Assembly (NCBI GenBank): GCA_030604885.1
Contig: JAUVUZ010000016.1
Span: forward strand, 19,627-83,626
Reading direction: 5' to 3'
Length of the DNA stretch: 64,000 nt
Source: Alphaproteobacteria bacterium
GTDB taxonomy: Bacteria; Pseudomonadota; Alphaproteobacteria; Rhodospirillales; Rhodospirillaceae
Below are positions 8,683 to 17,666 of the stretch, one piece after another. A program made the position numbers and the translations under genes. The first letter of the stretch is position 1. Every line of letters starts with the position of its first letter. Below the pieces are notes generated by a model, which saw only the letters and a list, made by a program, of their open reading frames with translations, was not told the DNA's origin and ran no database searches.

Positions 8683-9579
8683 TCAGGCGGAGCGGCTGGA
8701 AAGGTCGTCGTCGCCCAGGCTGTCGCGCAGGCTGGCGGCGGTGGAGTTGGCGGGCAGGGGGCGGAAGGGGGTCAACCCCATCCGCTCGCGGCTCGCCGCC
8801 ACCTCGTAGACGATCGCGAAGTCGATCGTCCGCGCCTCGTCGGAAAAGCCGTAGACCAGCGCCACGTCGCACAGCTGGTTGATGAGGCGGGGGATGCCCC
8901 GGCTGAAATAGTGGACGGCGGCGCAGGCGTCGTCGTCGAACAGGTCGGGCGGCCCGCCCACCACCGCCAGGCGATGGCGGACGTAGGCGGTGGTCTCCTC
9001 GGCGGTGAGGGGGTCGAGGTGGCAGTGCACCGCGATCCGCTGCACGAACTGCCGCAGCTCCGGCCGCCGCAGGGTTTCCACCAGCTCGGGCTGGCCGACC
9101 AGGACGATCTGCAGCAGCTGGTCGCGCTCGTTGTTGACGTTCGAGAGCATGCGCAGCTCCTCGAGCGCGTCGGCGCCGAGGTTCTGCGCCTCGTCGATGA
9201 TCAGCACGCTGCGCTTGCCCTTGGCGTATTGCTCCACCAGGAAGGCGACGAAGGCGTTGTAGAGCTTGATCTGGTCGCGTCCGCGGTGGTCCAGCTCGAA
9301 CGCCATCGACACCCAGCCGAGAAGCTTGCCCAACCCCTTCGAGGAATTGCTGATCACCCCCACCGTCACGTCGGCGCCGACGCCCTTGAGGAAGCGGCGG
9401 ATGATCGTGGTCTTGCCGGTGCCCACCTCGCCGGTGATCACCACGAAGCCCGCCTGGGTCATCATCCCATAGTCGAGCAGGTTGATCGCCATGCGGTGGC
9501 GTTTGCTGTCGTAAAGAAAATCGGGGTCGGGGAGCAGCGAGAAGGGCTTGCCGCTCAATCCGTAGAAGTGCTCGTACAT
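8683..9579 (-). CDS. XrtA/PEP-CTERM-locus secretion ATPase (ExeA/GspA-like)
   Basis: 298 residues. Begins MYEHFYGLSGKPFSLLPDP, the signature of the ExeA-like AAA ATPases found in exosortase A exopolysaccharide loci. Walker A GEVGTGKTT at 50-58, Walker B VLIIDEAQNL near 134, and a sensor region GIPRLINQLCD. No membrane segment is evident, unlike full GspA. In these loci it is thought to help polysaccharide export or assembly; its substrate is not established. It is divergent from the gumB-like gene across 274 bp. Confidence 0.85.
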   Translation of the reverse strand: MYEHFYGLSGKPFSLLPDPDFLYDSKRHRMAINLLDYGMMTQAGFVVITGEVGTGKTTIIRRFLKGVGADVTVGVISNSSKGLGKLLGWVSMAFELDHRGRDQIKLYNAFVAFLVEQYAKGKRSVLIIDEAQNLGADALEELRMLSNVNNERDQLLQIVLVGQPELVETLRRPELRQFVQRIAVHCHLDPLTAEETTAYVRHRLAVVGGPPDLFDDDACAAVHYFSRGIPRLINQLCDVALVYGFSDEARTIDFAIVYEVAASRERMGLTPFRPLPANSTAASLRDSLGDDDLSSRSA

Positions 9580-9671
9580 CCGGAACTCCGTCGGTCGCTC
9601 GACTGCAAGGCTTCGGCGCGCCCCTATTACCTACCCACGACCCGGCCCCGGCACAATGCCTGGCGGCCGAT

Positions 9672-9714
9672 TTTCGTACCGCCATGCGAAAACTGGAGTT
9701 TCCGTCATACGAAA
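9672..9714. promoter_or_regulatory. Inverted repeat in the divergent EPS promoter region
   Basis: TTTCGTA at 9672-9678 is repeated in inverse as TACGAAA at 9708-9714, with ATGCGAAAA between them at 9684-9692 and the palindrome GAAATTTC shortly after. The stretch is AT-richer than its surroundings and lies between the divergent secretion ATPase gene and the main export/assembly operon, so it is a reasonable operator/promoter candidate. Confidence 0.35.
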
Positions 9715-9853
9715 TGCAGGAAATTTCGTCCCTCGATATTGCAACGGCGAATTTTTCCCGTAGGTTTATGCGAAGAGCCGGCGCCAGACGGCTTCCTCAG
9801 CGCGGCCCGGTCGGCGGCCGCATCGACCATTGCTCGGATCACAGGGGTTTTCC

Positions 9854-10423
9854 ATGAAGACAGTCACGTCTTTTGCTGCAGCATTGGTGGTCGCGTTGTG
9901 TTCCACCGCGGCATCGGCCGTCGAACCCGATTACACCCTCAATCCCGGCGACGTCCTCCAGATCGACGTGTGGAAGGAAGAGGGGATGAACCTCGAAACC
10001 CTGGTGATGCCCGACGGCAGCCTCACCTTCCCGCTCGCCGGCACCCTCAAGGTGCAGGGCCTGACCACCGAGCAGACCCAGGTGGCGATCAAGGAGCGCC
10101 TCAAGCCCTACATCCCCGAGGCGGTGGTGACGGTGGCGGTGCGCCAGGCGCTCGGCAACGTCGTCAACGTGATCGGCCAGGTGGCGCTGCCGGGCGTGCA
10201 GACCCCCGGGCGCCGCGTCACCGTGATGCAGGCCCTCTCGGCCGCGGGCGGCCTCACGCCCTACGCCTCGGAAAGCCGCATCATCATCCTGCGCCGCTCC
10301 GGCGAGCGGCAGGAGGCGATCCCCTTCCCCTACGACCAGGTGATCCGCGGCCGCCAGCTCGACAAGGACATCGTGCTGCAAACCGGCGACGTGGTGGTGG
10401 TGCCGACCGCAAGTCTGTTCTAG
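9854..10423 (+). CDS. Polysaccharide export outer-membrane protein (GumB/Wza-like, XrtA type)
   Basis: 189 residues. Signal peptide of about 22 residues (ending AASA); Cys16 is followed by no proper lipobox, so it is probably soluble or barrel-associated rather than a lipoprotein. The mature part starts DYTLNPGDVLQIDVWKEE, the polysaccharide-biosynthesis/export domain, followed by one SLBB domain (VNVIGQVALPG). It would form the periplasmic/outer-membrane conduit of the Wzy-type exporter. The ATG at 9854 is chosen because it starts the signal peptide. First gene of the long plus-strand operon reaching 21022. Confidence 0.9.
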   Translation: MKTVTSFAAALVVALCSTAASAVEPDYTLNPGDVLQIDVWKEEGMNLETLVMPDGSLTFPLAGTLKVQGLTTEQTQVAIKERLKPYIPEAVVTVAVRQALGNVVNVIGQVALPGVQTPGRRVTVMQALSAAGGLTPYASESRIIILRRSGERQEAIPFPYDQVIRGRQLDKDIVLQTGDVVVVPTASLF

Positions 10424-10461
10424 AGTGCGGGTCGGGATCGGCCCAGAGGGGGAAGGGCTTC

Positions 10462-11637
10462 ATGCGCATGTCTGCGGTGGCGGTGAAACGCATCGTTGTG
10501 GCCGGGGCGGTCGTCCTGTTGGGGGCGGCCTCCGCCCAGGCCGAGAATCTCACGGTCCGGACCGAGGGGTCCGGCCGCTTCGAATACGATGACAACCCGC
10601 TGCTGCGCGCCGACGACGCCAGCGCGATCACCGGCTTCATCGCCACGCCGCGCCTCACCCTGCTGGAGGAGACCGACGTCTCGCGGATCGAGCTGGGCGG
10701 GCAGGTCGAGGTCAACCGCTACGACGACACCGACTTCAACTCCGAGGACTACTACGTCAATTTCCTCGCCCGCCGCCAGTTCCGCACCGGCCTCGCGTGG
10801 GTGAAGGCGGACATGAGCTACGACACCACCCGCACCTCCGAGGTGGCGGAATCCGGGCTTTCGATCGCGGGCGTGCGCAACACCCGCTTCACCGTGGCGC
10901 CGCACTACCAGGCCGACATCACCCAGCTCGACCAGCTGATCTTCGACGCCTCGATGGTGGTGTCGCGCTACGACGACCTCGACAACTACACCAACTACCG
11001 CACCTTCACCTTCAAGCCCACCTGGCAGCGCTCGGTCACCGAGACCCAGGCGGCGCTGTTCGCGGTGGAGGGGGTGCATTACGAGACCACCTCCGGCTCC
11101 GGCGTCACCACCGACACCCTGATCCCGCAGGTGGGCTGGACCGCCCAGCTCTCGCCGCGCTGGAAGGTCAACGGCTCGGTCGGCCTGCAGTATTCGACGA
11201 CCGAATACGACCAGCAGTTCCCCGGCCGCGAGGACGGTTCGGAGACGACCTATTACTTCGATGCCGCGATCAACTACGACGACCTCAACGACCATGTCGT
11301 CTTCCAGACCAGCCGCCGCCCGTCGTCGCTGGCCTCGGGAAACCAGGCGCAGACCACCCAGTTCAAGCTCACCGGCACCCATAACGTCAGCCAGCGGCTC
11401 GACTTGAAATTGGGCCTCACCTACCAATTTTCCGACAGGTCGGGTTCAAATTCCTCCGGCAACAACGATATCACCTTTATCGAGGCCGCGCCGCAGTTGG
11501 TCTATCGTCTGACGGAGAAGCTCAACCTCAACCTGATGTACCGGCATCGCGAGCGTGAAATCGGCTCCGCCGACGCGACCTCCGATGCCGTGATGGTGAC
11601 GCTTACCTTCAGGCCGGACGAGTTCCGGGTCGACTGA
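10462..11637 (+). CDS. Outer-membrane beta-barrel protein of XrtA exopolysaccharide loci
   Basis: 391 residues with a signal peptide of about 27 residues (ending ASAQA). The mature protein is made of alternating amphipathic strands rich in Tyr, Asp and Thr (for example RFEYDDNPLLRADD), as in the barrel proteins that accompany exosortase A polysaccharide genes. It may form or support the outer-membrane passage for the polymer. A strong purine-rich ribosome site (GAGGGGGAAGGG) precedes the ATG. It lacks a C-terminal aromatic residue, so classical barrel-assembly signal is not obvious. Confidence 0.75.
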   Translation: MRMSAVAVKRIVVAGAVVLLGAASAQAENLTVRTEGSGRFEYDDNPLLRADDASAITGFIATPRLTLLEETDVSRIELGGQVEVNRYDDTDFNSEDYYVNFLARRQFRTGLAWVKADMSYDTTRTSEVAESGLSIAGVRNTRFTVAPHYQADITQLDQLIFDASMVVSRYDDLDNYTNYRTFTFKPTWQRSVTETQAALFAVEGVHYETTSGSGVTTDTLIPQVGWTAQLSPRWKVNGSVGLQYSTTEYDQQFPGREDGSETTYYFDAAINYDDLNDHVVFQTSRRPSSLASGNQAQTTQFKLTGTHNVSQRLDLKLGLTYQFSDRSGSNSSGNNDITFIEAAPQLVYRLTEKLNLNLMYRHREREIGSADATSDAVMVTLTFRPDEFRVD

Positions 11638-11683
11638 CGCGCGCGAAGCCTCCGTCGGAAGCCAGATCCAACGGGGCGTCGCA

Positions 11684-13450
11684 ATGGATTGTTCGATCTA
11701 CGACTATCTCGCCATCGTGCTCCGGCGCAAGAAGGCGTTCTTCGTCACGTTCGCCATCGTCTTCGCGCTGGCGGCGGCGGGTGCGCTCAACTGGTCGAAG
11801 TACCGCTCGACCGCCACCATCCAGGTGGTACCGTCGGACATTCCCGAGGGCATGACCATCCCGGTGGGGATGAACGCGGCGGATTTGATGCAGGCGCTGG
11901 TGGACCAGCGCATCACCCAGATTCAGCAGATCGTCACCTCGACCTCCAGCCTGGTCGAGATCATCACCAAGTTCGACCTCTATCCCGGCATCCGCCAGCG
12001 CACGCCGATCTCGGAGATCGCCGAGGGGATGTCGAACAAGGTCCGCCTCGAGATGCTGGGCGCCGATCTCTCCAACCCGGCGGCGTCGCAGAAGCTGCGC
12101 GCCTCGCAGATGGGGGCGAGCGCCTTCACCATCAGTTTCGACTATTCGGAGCCGCTCAAGACCCAGCAGGTCACCAACGAGCTGGTGTCGCGCTTCCTCG
12201 ACGAGGACCTGAAGCAGCGCCGCGCCCAGGTGCGCGAGACCCAGGCGTTCGTCGACGCGCAGATCGCCGATCTCGAAAAGTCGATGCTCGATCAGGAGCG
12301 GCGGATCGCCGAATTCCGCGAGAAGCGCCCGGACAGCCGCCCCGAATCCCTCGCCTTCAATCGCCAGATGGCGGCCACCACCGCGCTCAACCTGCAGAAC
12401 CTGCAGGCGCAGCTCGGCTCGGTGGAGCGCAACCGCGCCGATCTGCGCGGCCAGCTCGCCTCCGTCGAACCCTACACCCGGGTGATCGAGGAAGGCCAGC
12501 TGATGACCACGCCCGCCACCCAGCTCAAGGTGTTGCAGGCCAAGCTCGCGGCGATCTCGGGGCAGTACGGCCCGCGCCACCCCGACGTGGTCAAGCTCAG
12601 CGCTCAGATCGAGGCCCTCAAGGCCGAGACCTCGGGCGACGGGCAGACCGCCGAGATCGAGAAGCAGCTCGCCGACGCCCGCGGCGAACTCGCCCGGGTG
12701 GAGAAGGTCTACGGCGCCGACCACCCGGACGTGCGCCAGCTTCAGCAGCGCATCCAGGCGCTGGAGGCGCGGCATTCCGCCGCCAGCCGCGCCGGGGCCG
12801 CGCGCCGCGGCGTCAAGGAAGACGCCGACAACCCCGCCTACCTGATGCTGGTGGCGCAGATCAACGGCCTCGACGAGCAGTCCCGCTCGTTGCAGCGGCA
12901 GTTGGTGGACATGCAGCGCCAGCACGAGCAGTACGAGGCGGCGGTGGCGGCCGCGCCCGCGATCGAGCAGGAGCTCGCCGCGCTCGCCCGCGACTACGAC
13001 AACTCCCAGGCGCGCTATCGCGAACTCAAGACCAAGAAGCAGATCGCCGACATGACGGTGCAGATGGAGCAGTCGCGCAAGGCGCAGCGCCTCACCGTCA
13101 TCAACCCGCCGGAGGTGCCGACGCAGACCCGACCGGCGCGCAAGCTGCTGCTGGTGGGCGGCTTCCTGTTCGCGGGCCTGTGCGGCTTCGCCGCGATCGT
13201 CGTCACCGAGGTGCTGAGCCGCCGCATCCACGGCGCCGGGCACCTGGCGGCGATCACCGGCCTTTCGCCGCTGGTGATCATCCCCCACATCACCACCCGG
13301 GCGGAACGCCGGGCGCGGCGCAACCGTTGGCTGGTGGCCTTCGGCGGCGCGTTCGCCGCGGCGGGCGCGGCGGTGCTGGTGTTCGACCGGATGGTGATGC
13401 CGCTCGACCTGGCGTGGACGCTCTTCACCTTGAAGCTCGGTATCAACTGA
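11684..13450 (+). CDS. Polysaccharide chain-length determinant (Wzz/GumC-like, XrtA type)
   Basis: 588 residues. N-terminal Wzz domain with a membrane helix at about 19-36, a long periplasmic region with extended coiled coil (about 170-290 and 370-450), and C-terminal membrane segments near 487-507 and 549-572. The PEVPTQTRPARKLL sequence before the second helix is the family's Pro-rich motif. A duplicated YGxxHPDV motif (YGPRHPDV and YGADHPDV) is visible. It lacks a kinase domain; the kinase is the separate next gene. It sets polymer length together with the Wzy polymerase. Confidence 0.9.
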   Translation: MDCSIYDYLAIVLRRKKAFFVTFAIVFALAAAGALNWSKYRSTATIQVVPSDIPEGMTIPVGMNAADLMQALVDQRITQIQQIVTSTSSLVEIITKFDLYPGIRQRTPISEIAEGMSNKVRLEMLGADLSNPAASQKLRASQMGASAFTISFDYSEPLKTQQVTNELVSRFLDEDLKQRRAQVRETQAFVDAQIADLEKSMLDQERRIAEFREKRPDSRPESLAFNRQMAATTALNLQNLQAQLGSVERNRADLRGQLASVEPYTRVIEEGQLMTTPATQLKVLQAKLAAISGQYGPRHPDVVKLSAQIEALKAETSGDGQTAEIEKQLADARGELARVEKVYGADHPDVRQLQQRIQALEARHSAASRAGAARRGVKEDADNPAYLMLVAQINGLDEQSRSLQRQLVDMQRQHEQYEAAVAAAPAIEQELAALARDYDNSQARYRELKTKKQIADMTVQMEQSRKAQRLTVINPPEVPTQTRPARKLLLVGGFLFAGLCGFAAIVVTEVLSRRIHGAGHLAAITGLSPLVIIPHITTRAERRARRNRWLVAFGGAFAAAGAAVLVFDRMVMPLDLAWTLFTLKLGIN

Positions 13451-13466
13451 CCCTGACGGGAGTCCG

Positions 13467-14264
13467 ATGGACAAGCTCGAAAAAGCCCTGCAGAAGGCGC
13501 GGATCGACCGCGAACGCGCGCTGGCCGAGGTGGCCACCGCCACGGTTCTGCCGCTGGAGGCGCCGCCTGCCGCGCCGCCGCCCGAGCCGGAGCGCACCGC
13601 GACCCAGCCGCTCTCGCCCGCCGAGCTGGAGCGCCACCGCGTGGTGGTGCGCCCGGGCCGGGGCGAAACCGTCGACCTCTTCCGCATGCTGCGCACCAAG
13701 GTGATGCAGCAGATGCAGGGGGCGGGGTTGCGCACCCTCGCGATCACCAGCCCGCAGTACGGCGACGGCAAGACCACCATCGCCATCAACCTCGCCATGA
13801 GCCTGGCGCTCGACGTCAAGCAGACGGTGCTGCTGGTGGACACCGACATGCGCAAGCCGTCGGTCCACGAGTTCCTCGGCATGAAGCCCGAGTGCGGGCT
13901 GGACGACTACCTGCTGCGCGACGTGCCGATCGCCAAATGCCTGGTGAAGCCCAACATCGAGCGCCTCGTGGTGCTGCCGGTGGCGCACTCGCTCCAGGAT
14001 TCCTCCGAACTCCTCGGCACCCCGAAAATGGCGAAGCTCGCCGCCGAGCTGAAGACCCGCTATCCCGACCGCATCGTCATCTACGACATGCCGCCGCTCC
14101 TGACCCAGGACGACACCCTGGCCTTCCTTCCGCTGGTGGACGGGGTGCTGCTGGTGGTGCGCGACGGCGTCTCGCCGATCGCCGACGTGCGCGCCTGCGC
14201 CGAAAGCCTGGCGGGGCGCAACTTCCTGGGCACGATTCTCAACGATTCGCGGTTTTCCGCCTGA
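13467..14264 (+). CDS. CpsD/CapB-type tyrosine-protein kinase (XrtA type)
   Basis: 265 residues, cytoplasmic. Walker A SPQYGDGKTT at 95-104, Walker A-prime LLVDTDMRKP about 120-129, and a Walker B-like IVIYDMPPLL about 206-215: the bacterial tyrosine kinase layout. It should partner the upstream chain-length protein and regulate polymerisation by phosphorylation. The C-terminus (NDSRFSA) shows no tyrosine cluster, so where it would autophosphorylate is unclear. The gene follows the chain-length gene by 16 bp. Confidence 0.88.
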   Translation: MDKLEKALQKARIDRERALAEVATATVLPLEAPPAAPPPEPERTATQPLSPAELERHRVVVRPGRGETVDLFRMLRTKVMQQMQGAGLRTLAITSPQYGDGKTTIAINLAMSLALDVKQTVLLVDTDMRKPSVHEFLGMKPECGLDDYLLRDVPIAKCLVKPNIERLVVLPVAHSLQDSSELLGTPKMAKLAAELKTRYPDRIVIYDMPPLLTQDDTLAFLPLVDGVLLVVRDGVSPIADVRACAESLAGRNFLGTILNDSRFSA

Positions 14265-14306
14265 ATCCGCGGAAGGCCGAGCGATTCTCAGCGAAAGGAC
14301 GTCCCC

Positions 14307-15317
14307 GTGATCGATCGCTTCGCGTGCTCCCTCTGCCTTGCCCTCGGCCTGGCGCTCGCCGCTCCGGCCCAGGCCGCGCCGCCCGAGCTGGTCGGCGTCA
14401 ACCTCGCCAACGCCGGGTTCGGCGGGTCCGCCCGCCCCGGCAAGCACGGCGTCAACTACCTCTGGCCGACCCCCTCCGACATCGACCTCTACGCCGACCG
14501 GGGCGCCACCGCGGTGCGCATCGCGTTCCTGTGGGAACGGATGCAGCCCAAGCTGTTCGGCCCCCTCGACGAGGCGGAGGCGGGGCGGCTCGACGCCCTG
14601 GTGAAAAAGGGCGACGCGCGGGGCGTCAAGGTGATCCTCGACCCCCACAACTACGCCGCCTATTACGACAAGCTGATCGGCTCCGACGAGGTGCCGACCG
14701 CCGCCTTCGCCGATCTCTGGACCCGCCTCGCCGGGCGCTATCGCGACAACCCCTCGGCGGTGTTCGGCCTGATGAACGAACCCAACAAGCACAAGGCGGA
14801 CGAATGGGCGCCGATCGCCCAGGCGGCGATGGACGCGATCCGCGCCACCGGCGCGAAGCAGCTGGTGCTGGTGCCCGGCACCCGCTGGTCCGGCGCCCAC
14901 GCCTGGCTGGCGAAGGACGGCCGCCTCTCCAACGCCGAGGCGGTGGGCGGCATCAAGGACCCGGCGGACAACTTCGCCTTCGAGGTCCACCAGTATTTCG
15001 ATTCCAACACCTCGGGCACCAGCCCCGAGTGCGTCTCCGCCGATATCGGCGTGCAGCGGCTCTCGGGCTTCAACGCCTGGCTGCGCGAGACCGGCAACCG
15101 CGGCTTCCTCGGCGAGTTCGGCGCCTCCAAGCAGCCGCTGTGCATGGAAGCGTTGCGCAAGACCCTTCAATTCATGGACGACAATTCCGACGTATGGGTA
15201 GGTTGGACCTATTGGGCCGCCGCGCCGTGGTTCGGCGACTACATGTTCAACGTCTATCCCCCCGATCCTGCTCGGTTCCCGCAGATCGAAATCCTCGACC
15301 AGGCGATGCGGAGGTAA
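14307..15317 (+). CDS. Secreted glycoside hydrolase family 5 (endo-glucanase-like)
   Basis: 336 residues with a signal peptide (about 1-23, ending AQA). GH5 TIM-barrel markers: acid/base Glu158 in GLMNEPN and nucleophile Glu270 in FLGEFG, with HQYFD and WVGWTYW between and after. GH5 enzymes of this type cut beta-1,4-glucans. In an exopolysaccharide operon it probably trims or releases polymer, or clears mislocalised chains in the periplasm; a cellulose-like backbone would fit. Start is GTG at 14307 after GAAAGGA. Confidence 0.88.
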   Translation: MIDRFACSLCLALGLALAAPAQAAPPELVGVNLANAGFGGSARPGKHGVNYLWPTPSDIDLYADRGATAVRIAFLWERMQPKLFGPLDEAEAGRLDALVKKGDARGVKVILDPHNYAAYYDKLIGSDEVPTAAFADLWTRLAGRYRDNPSAVFGLMNEPNKHKADEWAPIAQAAMDAIRATGAKQLVLVPGTRWSGAHAWLAKDGRLSNAEAVGGIKDPADNFAFEVHQYFDSNTSGTSPECVSADIGVQRLSGFNAWLRETGNRGFLGEFGASKQPLCMEALRKTLQFMDDNSDVWVGWTYWAAAPWFGDYMFNVYPPDPARFPQIEILDQAMRR

Positions 15318-15324
15318 ACGGCCC

Positions 15325-16617
15325 GTGGACGGCATCAGCGCAACCGGCAGGAGCTTCGGCCGCGTGGCCGCGCCGGTGGCGCGCGCCAGCCGCTCGGCGG
15401 TGCCGTATCTGCTGCTGTTCGGCGCGATCGGCTACAACGCCGGGCTCGCGTTCCTCAACGCCCGCGGCCTGCGCCTGAGCGAGGCCCACGTGGCGGTGAC
15501 CGAGCTGGCGATCCTGTTCGTCACCGCGATGTTCCTGATGTTCCGATGGGGCAAGCTGGGGCCGCAGCGGCCGTTCGTGATCGCGTCGTTCTGCGTGTTC
15601 CTGTTCCTGTTCGCGTGGGTCACGGTGGCCAACGGCGCGCTGTTCATGCGCACGCCGCGCGAATTCGCGATCGTCTGCATGTTCTACCTCGTCGGCACCC
15701 AGTGCCCGCCGGAGCGGATGCTGAAGGCGTTCCGCCTCATCACCGTGGTGACGGTGGCGGTGCTGCTGATCGAGGGCTTCTCGGTGCCGCTCTACGTGTG
15801 GCTGTTCCAGCCCGCCGACTATTTCGCCAATACCCGCGGCATCGAGAAGTTCAGCCTCGACGACACCGGCCTGTTCCGCAATTCGCTGGGGTTCGCCGGG
15901 CGCTTCTCCTACGGCCTGTTCGGCCAGCGGCGGCTGTCGTCGATCTTCCTCGAACAGGTGTCGCTGGCGAACTTCGCGATGGTGCTGACGATCTTCGCGG
16001 TGGCGTGGTGGCAACGCATGGGGCGCGGCGACCGCATCCTGTTCAGCGTCGCGGTGGTGCTGATGATTCTCTCCAACAGCAGCCGCACCGGCACCGCCCT
16101 CTGCCTGCTCTGCGCGCTCGGCTACTGGGCGTTCCCCAAGCTGCCGAAAAGCCTCTACGGCGCGGCGATGCCGGCGCTTCTGGTGATCGCGGCGCTGCTG
16201 TTCTACCGGCCCGAGCAGGGCTTCACCGACACTCTCTCCGGCCGCATCGGCCACACCGTCGGCCTGCTGGCGCGGATGGACCTCTCCGACCTCGTCACCG
16301 GCGACGTCGCCAACATCGCCCGCACCGGCGATTCCGGCTACGCCTACCTCGTCTACGCCACCACGGTGATGGGGCTGATCTACTTCTGGATCTTCACCTG
16401 GGTGCTGCTGCCGGGCGACAGCGCCATGGACAAACGCTTCGCCTACGGCGCGCTGCTGTTCATCTGCGTCAACCTGATGGTCGGCGCGGCGATCCTGTCG
16501 ATCAAGGTGAGCGCGCCGCTGTGGATGATCTGCGGCTGCCTCGCCGCCCAGGCGGAGGCGGCGCGGGCGGCCAAGCCCAAACCGCCGCCGCTGTTCCGCC
16601 AGGTGGGGGCCGCATGA
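15325..16617 (+). CDS. Wzy-like polysaccharide polymerase / O-antigen ligase family membrane protein
   Basis: 430 residues with about 10-12 hydrophobic segments and a large periplasmic loop before ERFSYGLFGQRRLSSIF-like polar stretches. Topology and locus position fit a Wzy/GumE-type polymerase that joins lipid-linked repeats in the periplasm; sequence conservation in this class is low, so the call leans on context. Start is GTG at 15325 with an excellent GGAGGT site. The stop overlaps the acyltransferase start by 4 bp. Confidence 0.7.
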   Translation: MDGISATGRSFGRVAAPVARASRSAVPYLLLFGAIGYNAGLAFLNARGLRLSEAHVAVTELAILFVTAMFLMFRWGKLGPQRPFVIASFCVFLFLFAWVTVANGALFMRTPREFAIVCMFYLVGTQCPPERMLKAFRLITVVTVAVLLIEGFSVPLYVWLFQPADYFANTRGIEKFSLDDTGLFRNSLGFAGRFSYGLFGQRRLSSIFLEQVSLANFAMVLTIFAVAWWQRMGRGDRILFSVAVVLMILSNSSRTGTALCLLCALGYWAFPKLPKSLYGAAMPALLVIAALLFYRPEQGFTDTLSGRIGHTVGLLARMDLSDLVTGDVANIARTGDSGYAYLVYATTVMGLIYFWIFTWVLLPGDSAMDKRFAYGALLFICVNLMVGAAILSIKVSAPLWMICGCLAAQAEAARAAKPKPPPLFRQVGAA

Positions 16618-17666
16618 GGAACCCCAACCGCGCCTCCCTCGCGCCCGACCAGGCCAAGGCCCTGGCGATCCTGCTGGTGGTGTTCGGCCACGTGCTGCGC
16701 GGCCTCGAACGCGGCAACCTGATCGCCTACGACGGCGTCTGGCGCACCGTGGACTGGGCGATCTACCTGTTCCACATGCCGCTGTTCTTCTACCTCTCCG
16801 GCCTGTTCTTCGCGCAGACGGTGCGCAAGGCGGGCTACCTCGGCATGCTGCGGCGCAACCTCGTGGTGCTGGTGGGGCCGCTGGTGGTGTGGTCGTACAT
16901 CCAGGTGGGCATGCAGTACGTGTTCTCCGGCAGCTCCAACCTCAAGGTCGGCCTCGACGACGTGCTCTCCGCGCCGTTCCCGCCCGCGCAGCAGTTCTGG
17001 TTCCTGGGGGTGCTGTTCGTGGCGATGGCGGTGGCCGGGGCGCTGCCCGCGCTCGGCGCCTCGCGCCGGGCGGTCGCCGCCGCGTTCGTGGCGGCGATGG
17101 CGGCGCGCATCGGCCTCGACGACTGGATCAAGACGGCGTTCGAGAGCGGGCCGTACTGGTTCCTGGTGGGGCAGTTCCTCTGGCATTTCCCGTTCCTGCT
17201 GCTGGGGATGCTGTGCGGCAACGACGCCATGGACCGGGGCGGCGCGCACCCGCTCGTCTTCGTCGCCGCGTTCGCGGTGGCGATGCTGGCGGCGCTGCCC
17301 GCCGCGCCCGAGACCCCGCCGCTGCTGGCGGTGGTGACGGCGGCGCTGGTGCTGTTGTTCTACAAGGCGTTCATGGAGGCGGCGGCGCGTCAGCCGGAGT
17401 CTCCGGGACGGTTCGGCCGCGCGCTGGCGTTCGTCGGCGCCAACAGCATGATCATCTTCCTCTCCCACGTGATTTTCGGCGCGGGCATGCGGGCGCTGCT
17501 GGTGCGGCTCGGGGTGACCGACCCGGGCGTCCATCTCGTCCTCGGCACCGCCGCCGGAATGATCCTGCCCCTGTTCCTGGTGCCGGTGGGCCTCGCCGTG
17601 GAGCGCCGCGCGGCGCTGCTCGCGCGGGTGGCGCTGCCGGTCCGCGCCGGAAGGAGCGCCGCATGA
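16614..17666 (+). CDS. Acyltransferase family 3 membrane protein (GumF/GumG-like)
   Basis: 350 residues, about ten membrane segments. The DQAKALAILLVVFGHVLRG opening carries the conserved catalytic His of acyltransferase family 3, and LFHMPLFFYLSGLFF follows as usual. Such enzymes O-acetylate sugars of lipid-linked repeats; in xanthan loci GumF and GumG acetylate the mannoses. Both ends overlap neighbours by 4 bp, showing tight coupling with the polymerase and the GT26 gene. Confidence 0.83.
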   Translation: MRNPNRASLAPDQAKALAILLVVFGHVLRGLERGNLIAYDGVWRTVDWAIYLFHMPLFFYLSGLFFAQTVRKAGYLGMLRRNLVVLVGPLVVWSYIQVGMQYVFSGSSNLKVGLDDVLSAPFPPAQQFWFLGVLFVAMAVAGALPALGASRRAVAAAFVAAMAARIGLDDWIKTAFESGPYWFLVGQFLWHFPFLLLGMLCGNDAMDRGGAHPLVFVAAFAVAMLAALPAAPETPPLLAVVTAALVLLFYKAFMEAAARQPESPGRFGRALAFVGANSMIIFLSHVIFGAGMRALLVRLGVTDPGVHLVLGTAAGMILPLFLVPVGLAVERRAALLARVALPVRAGRSAA

